Shown here: piece by piece, positions 22,001 to 34,499 of the stretch | How the letters are laid out: each line of letters starts with the position of its first letter | Position numbering within the stretch: the first letter of the stretch is position 1 | From: Macrophomina tecta | Lineage: Eukaryota; Ascomycota; Dothideomycetes; Botryosphaeriales; Botryosphaeriaceae | DNA: 64,000 bases | Assembly: GCA_024180945.1 (NCBI GenBank) | Contig: JAKSGN010000038.1 | Span: 434,001-498,000, forward strand | Reading direction: 5' to 3' | Position numbers and translations under genes: made by a program | The notes under the pieces: model-generated | What the model was told of the DNA's origin: nothing | Seen by the model: the letters and a program-made list of their open reading frames with translations, nothing else | Database searches by the model: none

Positions 22001-23110
22001 TTAGTAAAGATCTTTACGGTGCTTAGGCGGTCCAGTAGCTCGCCCACCAGTGGTATAGAATAGCTATTTTTAACCGTGACCTTATTCAGGCCCCTATAAT
22101 CCACGTATAACCGCATAGTGCCGTCTGCCTTAGGGGTAAAGAGAACAGGTGCGCCCGTAGGCGACTTACTATACCTAATCCACCCCCGTTCTAAGGCCTT
22201 GTCAATGTATTCCCTAAGAATCCGTAGTTCGGATTAGAAGAGTCCATACAGGGGTATTAACGGTGGCTCAAAACCTACAACGAGATTAATAGTATAATCG
22301 AACTTAGTATATTACGGCAGCTTAGCAGCTTATTCGTCTAAAAATACGTCTAAGTACTCCCTATAAGCATCCGGAATCTCGTCGCGGACCTCCTTAGCTA
22401 TCTTGGCTAGTAGTGCGTCTGCTAAACCGGTAAGTTCCTTATACGGTTCGCATGCTCTTTAGATACGAGAGTGCAGCCCCCGTAGGTAGAAGAGAGTTTA
22501 GTTAGGTAGAAGCCCTTCTAGATTCCAATTACCCCCGCCCTGCTTCTCGCGTGCGTTTAGCATGCTTTCCGCTCGCGAGAGGGCTACGAAAGAGTCGAAG
22601 TTATTCCTTTAACTTTCTAGGTCACCCGTAGGCGAGAGCTAGTAGTCAAACGGCTAGAGGAAGTAAATAGGCTCCCCTAGTTCTAAGTCCTAGAATAATT
22701 TAGTAGCGCTTACTAGACACACACGCTCTAGCGAGGTTATACTCTAGTAAAACGTTCCTCTTCCAAAATTGATAACCGGCCCGGCAGCCCCGAGCCAGGG
22801 CATACTAAGTATAGCATCGTAGCCCGTAAACGAGCCACTCTAGTAAGGTTAGAGTTCGGTAGTACGCGTAGCGCCCCCCGAGTCGCACGTAGTAACCCCT
22901 ATATAATAAGAGTCGTATAACGTAACGGTAGTATTATTAAGAAGGCGGGCAGACGGCCTAGCACTAGCTTATACATTTTATAAGGTAAGTCGCTCTACGT
23001 ATTTAAGGGACACGAGGTTCAGGTCGCAACCACAATCTATTAATACTCGAATTTTAGTAGGACCGGATAGGGTTTCTATCGAAGCGATAATTTCTATACA
23101 TTTTAAACTA
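19030..23110 (-). pseudogene. Family B pol, copy 2 (PR-RT-RH-IN-chromodomain-AT-hook)
   Basis: Minus-strand polyprotein. The protease VLIDCGCDLNLVSLKYV lies near 23020-23070. RT holds [10 protein letters not shown] near 22100, [10 protein letters not shown], and an intact catalytic YLDDILIYS near 21790-21815. RNase H lies at about 20950-21350. The integrase zinc-finger region precedes the catalytic core at about 19890-20170 (VDHFTKY, SDRGLTFTS, YPQIDGQTE-like end). A chromodomain at about 19190-19310 (KVEAIVAYKEGLLR, then YLLK.LG.PYEHNEWK) is followed by an AT-hook, KPRRGRPLG, at 19045-19071 and a Lys-rich end. Frequent TAG/TAA at Gln/Trp positions inactivate it, though long segments stay open. 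Confidence 0.85.
19045..19071 (-). other. AT-hook motif in the pol C-terminal tail (family B copy 2)
   Basis: The tail after the chromodomain reads SKPRRGRPLGLKNKKK in the pol frame. GRP flanked by basic residues is the AT-hook core that binds the minor groove of AT-rich DNA in other proteins. Copy 1 keeps KPQRGRPLG at 11524-11550. Confidence 0.7.
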
Positions 23111-24409
23111 CCTCCCGTTTAAGGCCCTAACCGTAAGGAGAAGAGGAAAGCGATTAGGGCTTCCCTTTTCCCAAGCCTTACTTATCTTTATAGTTCGCCC
23201 AGTTAGCGTAGCCTTTAGCCTACTTTTCGCCTACGTTCGGGGTACTAGACCTATACGAATCGCCTACGTTCTTTAGAAGAGCTAAAGCTTCAGACCTTTA
23301 GTCCTCTTTAGCCTTCTTACCATTCCTAAAACCCTTATAGGGACCGTTGCGTCCCAGGCTAGGGATAGTAAAAGGGCGCTTAGTCCCCTACAACTACTAC
23401 CCGTCTTCGCCCTTTTTATAGGGCCTCGTTGCCTCCAGCGTTTACTCAACGCGTTAGATTTTAGCCACCAAATCCTCTTCTACCTACACCCTAGTAAGGA
23501 AGGACTGGCGCACGAGCTCCGTACGTATAGATAGCAAAAGCCGAGAGTAAATCTAGTTAATATAGTAATCTACATTCTAAATCCGATACGTGAATTTATC
23601 CTCGTACGTCTTCATTTAGGCATAGAATTCTATAAACTTCTAGCCCTCCTTCATTACCGTAGTATAATAACTAACAGCGTTGTCAAGGTGGTAGACAATA
23701 AGATTACGAATATAATCCTATACTAACGTCTTAAACTCCTGCTAGAGTAGTGCTAGTTTCTCCTAGTTTATTAGACGTCTTTAGACGTGCTAGAAGAGGG
23801 TCTTATATTTAGATAGCCCTTCGGTGGCCTAGAGGGTCCTCCTAAGGCAGTCCTTATCCGCCCGGTATACGCCGAAACGTGTCTCCACCACATTCATCCA
23901 TAAGTCGTATGAGCCCTAAGTAAGGCCTTCGAGTTTTAGAGATAGGTTTCTTACGAGGAGGTCGAGTCGCTTTTCGCTATCATCTACCCTACTTTCCGCA
24001 TGCGTTTCGCCTGCGTTCGGCGTAGGGACGGTAGGTAGTTCGCCGTTAAGGGCCGCTTGCAGCTATTATAGAACCTTAATGCGGTTAAGGCGTTCTAGGA
24101 GCTCGGCTTCCAGTATACCTTCCGTAGGTGCGCTACGTAAGCGTTATAGTTCGTCGACAGCTATAGACGCCCCTGGTTCGACCGCGTTACCCATTAGGCA
24201 TTTAGCGCCCTGGGCGCTCCTATCGACAATTAGCGTTTAATGGCCTTCGGGGGTTAATAAGCCTATTTCTATTCGTTCGCCTCGAGTGTTCGAACGGCTT
24301 TATTAGCCCCTTGTTCCCATTATCGTAAAATCGTTCTTTTCGTCGGAATCGTTATATATAGCCCTTTAAGGCCGGCTGCTTTTCCGAAAGGAATTAAGAA
24401 GAATTCGAT
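23111..24409 (-). pseudogene. Family B gag and 5' leader, copy 2
   Basis: Between the 5' LTR and the protease on the minus strand. The gag frame is recognisable but has many stops at expected Gln/Trp positions. The C-terminal part is basic (RPFTIPSLGRNGPYKGFRNG, then KKAKED) and ends close to LKREVV. Gag and protease overlap in different frames, with protease in the -1 frame. Confidence 0.65.
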
Positions 24410-24602
24410 TATAAGCAAATAGGCTAGTTATAAGCAGGGAGCCTTTAGAAGAGTCGTATATTCTTAAGTACGAATCCTTAGTAGTGCAGGATTCACCCCT
24501 TAGTAGCGTTATATACTAGAGGCCCGTGCGTAGCACGTGATAAGCACGTGGAACGCACGGTATAAGCACCCTAAGGGTATGCCAGGGCCTATTGTCCTAA
24601 TA
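24410..24602 (-). repeat. 5' LTR of family B copy 2
   Basis: 193 bp, collinear with 16633-16825, ending CCTAATA followed by the GGCCT duplication. It differs from its partner by transitions only, as far as read by eye. Confidence 0.92.
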
Positions 24603-25046
24603 GGCCTTTAGAACTTTTTTTACATACTTAGTATATTTCTTAAGCATCTTCGAGTATATTAGGATATCGTCTAGGTAAGCTAAGGCAAATATATTTAAAT
24701 ACGAACGTAGGATATTATTAACTAAGCTCTAGAAGATAGCTAATACGTTAGTAAGTTTAAAAGATATTACTATATACTCGTAATATTTATATCGCGTTTA
24801 GAACACCATCTTCTATTCTTTATCTTTTTTAATATAGACTAGGTAGTAGCCTTCTTAGAGGTCTAGTTTTATAAAGAACTTAGTATTATAAAGCTTATTT
24901 TATAATTTATTAATATAAGATAGTAGGTATTAGTTTTTTACTATAATATTATTTAGCTATTTATAGTTAACATAGAGGCGGAGCCTGCTATTCTTTTTAG
25001 AAATAAATAGAATAGAATATTCTATTAGCGACTATAAGGGTCGTAT
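24603..25046 (-). pseudogene. Family A RT remnant between insertions (block 2)
   Basis: Minus-strand RT segment with an intact YLDDILIY box near 24655-24680. It aligns with about 3335-3780 of block 1. It is bounded by the GGCCT duplication on the left and by CGTAT (25042-25046), the duplication of the family C element, on the right. Confidence 0.8.
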
Positions 25047-25645
25047 TATTATAAACGAGGGTCGGACGAAGGCGCGTAGGTCTTAATAAGATTCTTATCG
25101 CCTAGCTTAGTTAAGCTTAAGGCTTCACGAGTTAAGAAGTTCTTAAAATAGGCTTAGAAGTCTTAGGGCGAGAAACAGATAAATTACTTGCTTAAGAAAC
25201 TAATCTAGTAGGAAAAAATAAAGAGACTTATATATATAGCTAGCCGGAACTCGGATAGAGACTTATCCGGCTACGAACGTAGATCTTAATCTTAACTTAT
25301 TTAAAAGCGGGGTTAGAATATGCTTCTATTAGTCCGCGGACCTCTAGATCATCGTATTTATAATTAGGATTTGTAATTAAATCCTAAGTCCGTGTTTTAG
25401 CTCCGAGATCCTAATCCGAACGTCTCGTTTAGTCTCAGGCATCTCTCCGGGTAGTCCAGACGTGTTGCTAAATAATTCTTAAACGAATAATACTAACACT
25501 AGTGTTCCTTAGTAAAAGTTACTTAGTAACCAGGCTAGTTTCTTATCCGAAAATCTTATTCTATTCCGGATAATTTAGCTTATTTAGATTCTTAGTCAGG
25601 GGTCTTGTTCCTTAGTAATCCTAGGGCAGAGTATTATTTATAACA
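25047..25645 (-). repeat. 3' LTR of family C element
   Basis: 599 bp, nearly identical to 30623-31221. Differences seen are transitions, such as TATTATAAACG versus TGTTATAAACG at the end. A purine-rich stretch (complement of 25646-25672) adjoins it, in the polypurine-tract position. Confidence 0.93.
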
Positions 25646-25679
25646 GTAGGCTCCTCTCCTAGGCGAGTCCCTACGAGCT

Positions 25680-28600
25680 AACTAGCCCGCGGCTTATTAG
25701 GGTATCGTTAGTAAAAATAGTCATAAGCTTCGAGTTCTTTAACCGTGTCTAGGAGTTCCCAGGTAGGTTCCGAATAACCCTTCCACTTAACGAGATACTT
25801 AAGTTAGTTTCTTATTTTCCTAACGTCGAGGATTTTCTCTACGTAGTATTCTATAGATCCGTCTACTATAACCGGTGGTGGCAGAGGTTGGATTTATCCT
25901 AGAAGAGAGTCTTAGGCCGCGGGTTCTAGTAGGGACACGTGAAATACCGGGTGGATACGCATACTACTAGGGAGTTCTAGTTTGTACGCGTGGCTTGAAA
26001 TCTTATTCTTAATCTTAAAAGGACCGAGTTTCTTAAAATCGAGCTTATCGGCGGGACGTGTGGTTATTATATACCTTCTAAGTAGCCAAACGGGTTAGCC
26101 AGAATAAAAGATAGGAGGGGATTACCAGTGCTTATTAGCTTGTTCTTGTGTGGATTCTTAAGCCCAACGGATCTCAGCTTTTAAATAATCTTCTAGATTT
26201 CGAAGCTGTTCCGTGTAGAGGACTAATTCTTGGTTCGGGGGTATATTAGATCCGTCCGATTGGATTTCGTACCTTAGGTGGAAGCCGTAATTAGCAAAGA
26301 AGGGTATAGCCTTAGTAATAGCCGAGACCGTATTATTATACGCGAATTCTGCGAGGGAAAGGTAGTCTGCCCAGTTATCTTATTAGTAATTAATATAGGC
26401 ACGAAGGTATTATTCCAGAATAGCGTTAACGCGCTCGGTTTGGCCATCCGTTTAGGGGTGGAAGGCCGTGCTATGGTTTAGCTTAATCTTAAGCAAACGT
26501 GCTAGGTCTTCCGTAAACTTAGAGGTAAAAATAGATCTACGATCGGTTGTCTAATCGTTAGGAAGTCCGTGTAGCTTAAAAATATAGTCTCGATATAACC
26601 ATGCGAGGTCTTCCGAGCTTGTTATTTCTAGACAAGGAATAAAGTAGGCCATCTTAGTTAGTCGATCTACGACTACTAATATAGCGTCCTTGCTTAGTAA
26701 CTTAGGTAATCCCGTAATAAAGTCTAGTGAAATAGAAGCCCAACGCCTTTAGGGAATCTTAAGGGGTTTAAGAAATCCGTAAGGCGGGTATATTATAGGC
26801 TTCATTCGTTGGCAGGTTTCGCAATTTTTTATATAACGGCTTATTTCTTTTCGGATAGAAGGCTACTAAAAATCTCGGGTAATTAACTCGAGCGTGGCGG
26901 CTTATCCTAGGTATCCGGCGGCGGGATAGTTATGCCGAGTACTTATTATCCTTTAGCGTAGTTCTAGGTCTTCTAGAACGTAGATTAAACCATCTATTTC
27001 TAGAAGATTATTCTTAAATTCGCAGGTTCCTAAATCTACCTTAGGATGCCGAGTTTTCTTAGTACTTAGGGCGTTTTTAATATCTTGTGCGAGTGTGTCT
27101 TATTCGAGTAGTTACATAATCTTATTCCTTAGCTCTAATTCGATGGAGCTTATTCTTAGCGTAAGGATTTTAAACTTTTCTTAGCTTAGAATAGGAGTAA
27201 TTTCGTTTTCTTTCCCCTCTTTTTTAGGTAGGTCTCCGGACCGTCTTATTAGGGCATCGGCTCTTTGGTTCTTAACGCCAGGGTGGTAGGTTATCTTAAA
27301 ATCGAGCTCGGATAATTCGATTGCCCATCGTACTTGCCTCCGGTTTAGGATCTGGGCTTTCTTAAAAGAAAGTAGGTTTGCGTAATCCGTATAAATAAGG
27401 AGGATTTGTCTTAGATTAACCACTTCGGGTCTAAATTCCTTAAGACTTTCTACTATTACTAGTAGTTCCTTGTCTCCTACGCCGTAGTTTTGCTCCGCAG
27501 GAGTCATTTTCCTAGAGTAGTAGGCTATAGGGTGTAAAAGTCTTTTACCATCCGGGTATTACACCCATTAGCTAAGGATTCCGGATATAACGAAGTCTGA
27601 AGCGTCTGTTTCTAGGACCGTTTCTAGGGCCGGATCGAAGTATCTTAGTATAGGCTTAGACGTAAATACTTATTTAAGAGCCTTAAAGGCGTCTTCTTAT
27701 TTCTTAGTCCACGTAAAGGATAAATCCTTTCTTAGAAGCTTAAATAAAGGCCGTGCAACGCGCGAGTAGCCTTTAATAAACCGCCGGTAAAAATTAGCAA
27801 ACCCGAGGAAGGACTATAGATCCTTAATAGTCTTAGGGATTTCCCAATTTAGAACGGCCTTAATCTTAGCCGAATCTATAGAGATTCCGTGCTCGGAGAT
27901 AACGAATCCTAAAAAGGTTATTTGCGTAGTATAAAATTCGCTTTTTTCCCCGTTTACGAATAGATCGGCTGCCTTTAGCTTATCTAGAACTTGGCGAACT
28001 TGTTTCTTATATTCCTCGAGGTTATCCGAATAGATTAATATATCGTTAATAAAGACGATAAGAAACCGGTCGAGGTATTCTCTTAACGTGTCGTTAACGA
28101 ACTGCTGACACGTAGCGGGTGCATTAGTTAGGCCAAAAGGCATAACTAAATATTCGAAAAGGCCGTAACGGGTACGAAAGGCCGTTAGAGGTTCGTCGCC
28201 TTCTCGAATTCTTATAAGGTTAAAAGCACCCCTTAGATCGAGTCTTATAAAGTATTTAGCACCGTTTAGCCTCCTTAGACTCTCGTCTATTAAGGGTAAC
28301 GGATACCAGTTTTTCTTAGTTACGGCGTTTAGGCCGCGGTAGTTAACGTAGAATCTTAATCCTCCACCCGGTTTCTTAACAAAGATAACGGGGGACGCAC
28401 TCGAGGAATACGAGGGTCGAATAAAGCCTTTTCTTAGATTCTCGTCGAGGTAGAGTCTTAGGGCTTTTAGTTCTAAATCGGACATTCCGTAGAGGGGCCG
28501 AAAGAAGCTTTTTTACCTTTCTCTAGTTCGATTGCGTGGTCGATATACCGGTACGGGGGTAGCTTATCGGCTTCCTTCTTAGTAAAGAATAGTAGGAAGT

Positions 28601-28930
28601 CATATAGTTCCTTAGGAACGTTACGTTCTAACGTCTTAATCTCGTCCTCTGGATTCTTAATTTCTTAGGCCTTATCGAGGTGTTCTAGGATATCCTTAAG
28701 TTATATAGCGTATAGTTTATAACCAGGCTGTTTAAGGTATTTCCTAAGGGCAGCGAACGAGATTGTGGCGTAGTCGGATCCTTGGCTTATTACTTGGGGT
28801 TGCTTAGGCTTATTTTTTTTAAGGCAGTGCTTTCTACACCGCTTCGAGGTAAACGTAACCTTATTTAAAGGCCAGTCGATCTTAGGATTATAGTAATCCA
28901 ACCAGGATTTACCAAGAATAAGGGGGTATT
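25680..28930 (-). pseudogene. Family C pol (RT, RNase H, integrase, chromodomain)
   Basis: RT is at 27814-28485 (YRGLN as [26 protein letters not shown]). The catalytic F-[IV]-D-D is changed to FIND at about 28042-28056. RNase H is at 27181-27507 (YGVGDKELL, YTDYANL, NQRADAL). The integrase zinc finger lies at about 26810-26950 (CETCQRMK, with the second His changed to Tyr in AAGYLG). The third catalytic region is near 26400-26470 (STAFHP.TDGQTERVN). A C-terminal chromodomain is at about 25735-25860 (EYYVEKILDVRKIRN, LKYLVKWKGYSEPTWE). A one-base shift in a run of six A (28505-28510) and several TAA/TAG codons break the frame. The chromodomain would target the element to methylated-histone chromatin. 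Confidence 0.88.
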
Positions 28931-28946
28931 CCCTAATCTTAGTAAC

Positions 28947-29348
28947 TTAGGCCGTAATTGTCTCAGAATAGCCTCCGAGCTGTAGATTAATATCCACCTC
29001 ATGGGTAATTAATCCACCTTCGGATTCACGGCCATCTACGACCTTAACGACCTCAGGTCGTGTCTTAGTACGTAGCGGGAGCTTGTTTATAAAGGTATAG
29101 TGTTGGTCTATAAAGACCGTTGTGGCACCGGAGTCTAGCATAGCGGACGTAGGGTTTTGGTTTACTAATGCCTTCATAACGAGGGGTTGCTTATTTCCTA
29201 GGTTTAGGACGTATTTTGGCGTATCTTGGGTAGGTTCTACGAGCGTAGTGCATGCTCGTAGTGTTCCTAGATGCGAGGGTAACTTATCCAGTAGAGAGAA
29301 CCGGTTCGAAGTGCTTAATCCTTGTGCGGCCGTTATAGGGCTAGGCAT
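28947..29348 (-). pseudogene. Family C protease region
   Basis: An open stretch of 133 codons with the retropepsin-type active site MLDSGATTVFID. It is in the -1 frame relative to the gag CCHC region. The break to the next frame and stops in the rest of pol make it part of an inactive polyprotein. Confidence 0.8.
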
Positions 29349-29399
29349 ACGCCGCTTATCGTCTAGCCTTAGTTGTTTTCCGAGACGTAAAGAGTCTAA

Positions 29400-30616
29400 A
29401 TCGAGGTATCGGGCTTAGGAGGTTCTCCGGACGTGGTGGCGTTAATCTTATTTGGGTTGAACCCCTTAGTTTATTTAGCTTTAGGGCATTCTTTTACCCA
29501 GTGTCCGGATTGACCGCAATACGCGCAAAGATTATTAGCCTTACGGTAAGCTTTCCGTGCGGCTGCGTCGAGTTCCATGGGTTCTCCTTGGGCTTGGTTT
29601 TAAGGTAGGGGGGTAGGAATAGGGTTTAGTAGCGTATTCTTCCCGTGTTTCTCCTTGTTCTTGTCCTTGTTTTTATCTTAGATTAGCACGGCTCGTTTCT
29701 CTTGCTTACGAGCGAAGAGTTAGTTATCTAGTGCTATACACTTTTCTACGAACTTCGAGAATTCCTTTGGCATTTTACGGCCTATAAGAAGGTCCTTAAC
29801 TTCTTCCTTAAGGCCGCGCTTAAAGTAATAGATGCGTATAGCGTCCTCTTGCCAACCGAGAACCGTGATGAGCGAAACGAACTTGGAATAGAACGTGGCG
29901 CAGGACGAGTCTTATTTAAGGTCCTAAATAGCCCGTTCGGTTATGGCGTACGAGTCCGAGTCATCAAAAGCAGCTTTTAAAGCCTCGTAGAAGGCTTCGA
30001 AGGTTAAAAAGTCGGGGATAGTCCCGTCGTTTTCAATACGTGGCTGAAACCACGTATAGGCGGAGTCTCGGAGGTAAGATCCTACGTAGAGAATCTTTTA
30101 GTAATCCGTGGCGAAAGCTTGTGGATCCGAAGCGAACTTAAGCCGAAGCTGCGTGGTAAAGGCCTTAAATTTAGACCTTTCGCCTTTAAAAGGCTCGGGG
30201 TCGGCTACCTTAGGCATGCGAGGGACCTTGGGTGAGATGGGGATTAGCGCTTGGGCCGAGGCTTGAGTTGGGCGCGTATTAGCGCTTACGAGAAGGAAGG
30301 CCGTTAGCCCTACGTTAAAGTAGGCTATACAGCAGTCGTATTTGCCCTCGGGGTCCGTTTCGAGAATAGGAACGCCCGGAGGCTCGATCGAGGGGTTAGA
30401 ATAGGCTATACGGCCTCGAGAATAAGCCATTAAGCAGGCGGCTCGAATGTTCTGGGGTAGAATACCCTCGGTAGGCAGAGGCGGAAGGTTAATATTATCC
30501 GGGACCGAGAGTTCGTGGAGGTTATTCCGAAGTGTAACCCACGTAAGGGTAATAGGCTCGGATATCTTGTTTTTCTTACTTAGGAACCTTAAACTTAAGG
30601 AAGCTAAAGGAAGCAA
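29400..30616 (-). pseudogene. Family C gag with CCHC zinc knuckle
   Basis: The N-terminal 172 codons are open from 30616 to 30098, ending in the capsid-like PEPFKGERSKFKAFTTQLRL region. After RIP-type stops the frame continues to a classic C-x2-C-x4-H-x4-C knuckle (CAYCGQSGHWVKEC, about 29485-29527). It would package element RNA if intact. Confidence 0.82.
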
Positions 30617-30622
30617 GCAAAG

Positions 30623-31221
30623 TGTTATAAACGAGGGTCGGACGAAGGCGCGTAGGTCTTAATAAGGTTCTTATCGCCTAGCTTGGTTAAGCTTAAGGCT
30701 CCACGAGTTAAGAAGTTCTTAAAATAGGCTTAGAAGTCTTAGGGCGAGAAACAGGTAAATTGCTTGCTTAAGAAACTAATCTAGTAGGAAAAAATAAAGA
30801 GACTTATATATATAGCTAGCCGGAACTCGGATAGAGACTTATCCGGCTACGAACGTAGATCTTAATCTTAACTTATTTAAAAGCGGGGTTAGAATATGCT
30901 TCTATTAGTCCGCGGACCTCTAGATCATCGTATTTATAATTAGGATTTGTAATTAAATCCTAAGTCCGTGTTTTAGCTCCGAGATCCTAATCCGAACGTC
31001 TCGTTTAGTCTCAGGCATCTCTCCGGGTAGTCCAGACGTGTTGCTAAATAATTCTTAAACGAATAATACTAACACTAGTGTTCCTTAGTAAAAGTTACTT
31101 AGTAACCAGGCTAGTTTCTTATCCGAAAATCTTATTCTATTCCGGATAATTTAGCTTATTTAGATTCTTAGTCAGGGGTCTTGTTCCTTAGTAATCCTAG
31201 GGCAGAGTGTTATTTATAACA
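30623..31221 (-). repeat. 5' LTR of family C element
   Basis: 599 bp, TGTTATAAACG...TTATAACA ends, followed by the CGTAT target-site duplication and resumption of family A RT. Confidence 0.93.
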
Positions 31222-31226
31222 CGTAT

Positions 31227-34200
31227 ATATTCTCGTTCTAGGTTTTTATTAATATATTTCCGTAATACTTCAGCCTCTATCTTAGATAAGAAGTAAATAG
31301 GCTTAAAAGTAGGCTATATTTCTAGAAGTAAGAATATCTTATAATTTTATAGCTAATACTCTAGTAGTTATTCTTTATCTCTTTCTTAGAATATTCTCGG
31401 TATATTTTAGAACTTCTATAGAACTATCTCTAATTTTAATATAGGTGCTAATTTATTCGTAGTAGGCCTTATAATTTCGCTAAGGTCTACACTAATCTTA
31501 GCTACTAAAATATCTTTATCGTTATAGCTCTTATACCTAAGGGGACTAGTACCTACTTTATTCGGATAGCTATACTATCTATTAAGTCTCTAGGAGTAGT
31601 CTTCTTTAACTAGTTTTAGACTATTCTTATTCTTATTCATAAGACTCTATTTTATATAAGTAAAAGTCTTTTACTTAGTATTCTTACTAGGTTTTACGTA
31701 AACTATATAGGCCTTTTCTTCTTATCTTATTATAAGTTTTAGTACTCGATAGCTAATTTATCTAATATCTACGAGTACATTATTATTCTGTTAACTTAGC
31801 TCGGAGGTTTTACTCTAGTTTTTAGGCTCTAGCGCTTTCTTTTAGCTTTATTAGCTTCTTCTTACCGTTACGAGATAGCGTCTATAGTATTTATTAGAAA
31901 ATATAATAGTCTCTATTCTCTAGCTAATATATAGCTCGTAAATCTTTAGCTATAATATTTTTAGAATAATATCATATCTAGGAATTATTATTACGTTAAG
32001 GTTAATTCGTTCTTAGTAATTACTAATAGTAAGAAATACTTTTTCTATCTTAATTTATATCTAGCTATTTTCGTATTCTGCTAGAGAGCTATCCATCGTA
32101 CTTAGCTAATAAGGGTAATTCTTAGCTTACTAGAATAGTTAGTTCTTAATAATAAACTTAGGGTTAATAAATACGCCTTATACACCGCTATCGATTATAG
32201 CTATTACCTTTTTCCTATAGAATATAACTAGGATATATAAAAGTCAATATAGGTTTAATCTAGTAGGTATAATTCCGTTTATTATACGTATAACCTAGTT
32301 AAGAAATCTATTTAATAGCCCCTTCTAGAATCTCTATCTAGGGAAGCCGTCTAGTTTTTTAACGTTAGTCGTCCCGTTATTTTATAACGAATATATTCGT
32401 TCTATTTATTTACTAGAATTAGCATGTCTTTCTATTATATCTATCTACCGCGCTTAATTAGTCACCTCTAGTAGATCTACCCGTTTCGAATCTAATACTA
32501 GAAGGTAAATATATTATATTTTTCGTAGAGTACCTATTATAAGGTGCCCCTATCCCTAGTTACTATACCGTACTAATAGAGGGTGTAGGCTATATTACGA
32601 AGATATTATAGGTTTTATTATTATTATATCCCCTATATCTTATTCTCTAGCTAAGATATGAGTTTATTGGTTGTTTTAAGTAGTAATTCTTTCTAGGGGT
32701 TCTAGGTATTATTTTACTATATGCGTGCGTATATCTTTTCTTACTATACCTTATATTATTGCGTTCCGAGGTTAATTATAGGGCCTAGAATCTAGGTAAC
32801 CATAGGCTCTAGGCTATTAGTAATACAGTGTGTCTCTCTATATTAGGTTAGGTATTTAGTTATTTTTATAAGTATAGCTTTATTTTACTATTACTTATTA
32901 TCGGTCGTGCTTAACTCTAGAATACTATTATATAGTTTTCTCGTATTACTATCGACTAGGTCCTTATTATTAGAAAAGATTTTAATAAGCTCTTTCTCTA
33001 TTCTTAGGGTTATATTAACATATCGTAGCTTTTTAGAATACTAGTCTATAGCGTCCTTATCGCTCTAGTAAGTAGTATAGTTATTATTATAGTAGGCTAT
33101 TTAGCTAAGCCTCTAATACTTAGGGCTCTAGCTTTCTTTATATTACTTATTAAATTCGGCGAAAGGGTTTTCTTACTTAGTAACTATAGAGACTTCTCGG
33201 TTTTCTAGTTTTTATATTATAGCTAAGACTTATTTATTCTTCTTAAGGTAGTAGTATATCTTTTTCTAAGTCTTATTATAGTAGATGTATAGTTCTTTTT
33301 TAAATCTTTATTTTTACTCTAGGGTCTATTCTTTACATTATTTTTTTTATAGCCGTTGTTTTTTCTTCTATAGTAGTTATTTCTTTTAGGTAGATTATTT
33401 TAGCGGTTAATATTATCTAGCTTTATAGTATCTTCTTCTTTCTAAGTATGTCTAGGGCGCGCTAGGCGCGAAGTATTAGCTTTATAGTTTACCTTATACT
33501 TCTCGGATTAGCGCTTAAAGAGGTGGTTATTATATTTAATAGCTAGCTTAATAAGCTCATCTAGGGTCTTAGAATTATTTTATATTATAAGTTAGTCTTT
33601 AACCCTTTTCTTAAGTCCTCGGTAGTAATAGTCTATAAGGGCGCGGTTAGACTAGTTATCTAGGTACGCTACGGTTTTTTAGAATTCTATAGTATAGTCC
33701 GCTACTAAGGTCTTCTAGTAGATATTTATAATGGCTTATCGGGTCTTATTAACCTCGTTAAGGTCGCTAAAGCTTTACTTAATTTAAGTTATAAAGTACT
33801 TATAGCTACTAAAGACTTTCTTAGTATTCTTCTTATATACTTCTAGTTCTTTCTTTATTTAGTCTCTAAGGTAGGGCTTAAACTACTATACTATAATATC
33901 GCGGAGGTAGGTAGCTGCGAATATTATCTTTTTATTATTAGTAGGAAAGTTTCTAGAGTTAAAGAAGAAGTATAGATTAAGTTATAAAAAGAAGATCTAG
34001 AGCTTCTTTTAGTTATTATAAAATAGATCTAGCTTAGCCGTCTTTATACTTTTATTAGAAGGTTAAGTTATTATTAATACTAAAGTATAAATAGGTACTA
34101 GGATAAGGGTTATTAAAATAGCTTAGTTACGAAGTTCGCCTATTTATTAATAGAGCTAGGTATTCTCGTTAGTCTACTTTTAGAGTTATCTATATAGTTT

Positions 34201-34391
34201 ACTAATCTAGCCTTATATATCTTAAATAACCTAAAAGAGGTCGGCTATAGTTAGCTATAGAAAACTATTATTATTTATATTAATATCGTTTATTATATTA
34301 CTTAGTTAGCGTTAAGTATTAGATAATACTATTTTATTATTAAATATTTTTTTTCTCGGAACTACTTTTCTTATAAAGATAGTAGTTAAAG
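31227..34391 (-). pseudogene. Family A RT start, protease and gag remnant (block 2)
   Basis: Minus-strand continuation of family A. RT N-terminal part lies near 31230-31500, then the protease/linker region, then gag to the 5' LTR. A basic gag stretch is readable around 33300-33560 (KLAIKYNNHLFKR, SRLARPRHT) once stops are ignored. No frame is intact; CpA is almost absent. Confidence 0.65.
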
Positions 34392-34499
34392 TATAACGGT
34401 AGTCTCTTCTACTAGACTTTAGAGTCGCCTAGTAGAGTTAGATAGCTAAAGAATTTACCTTAAAGAATAAGAGAAGGGTAAAGAATTAAAACGATAGTA

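Larger units (their letters stand above)
16633..24602 (-). mobile_element. Family B Ty3/gypsy chromovirus, copy 2 (minus strand, least degraded)
   Basis: 7970 bp including an 801-bp solo-LTR insertion (LTR plus duplication), flanked by GGCCT (16628-16632 and 24603-24607). Same layout as copy 1, in inverted orientation. RIP is lighter here: the RT active site YLDD is intact and several stretches of 60-85 codons remain open. With copy 1 it forms a divergent inverted pair about 3.5 kb apart. Confidence 0.93.
25047..31221 (-). mobile_element. Family C Ty3/gypsy chromovirus with 599-bp LTRs
   Basis: 6175 bp, flanked by CGTAT (25042-25046 and 31222-31226). Both LTRs are 599 bp with TGTTATAAACG...TTATAACA-type ends. 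Minus-strand order: 5' LTR (right), gag with CCHC knuckle, protease, RT, RNase H, integrase, chromodomain, 3' LTR (left). RIP is light to moderate; ORFs up to 223 codons survive. Confidence 0.93.
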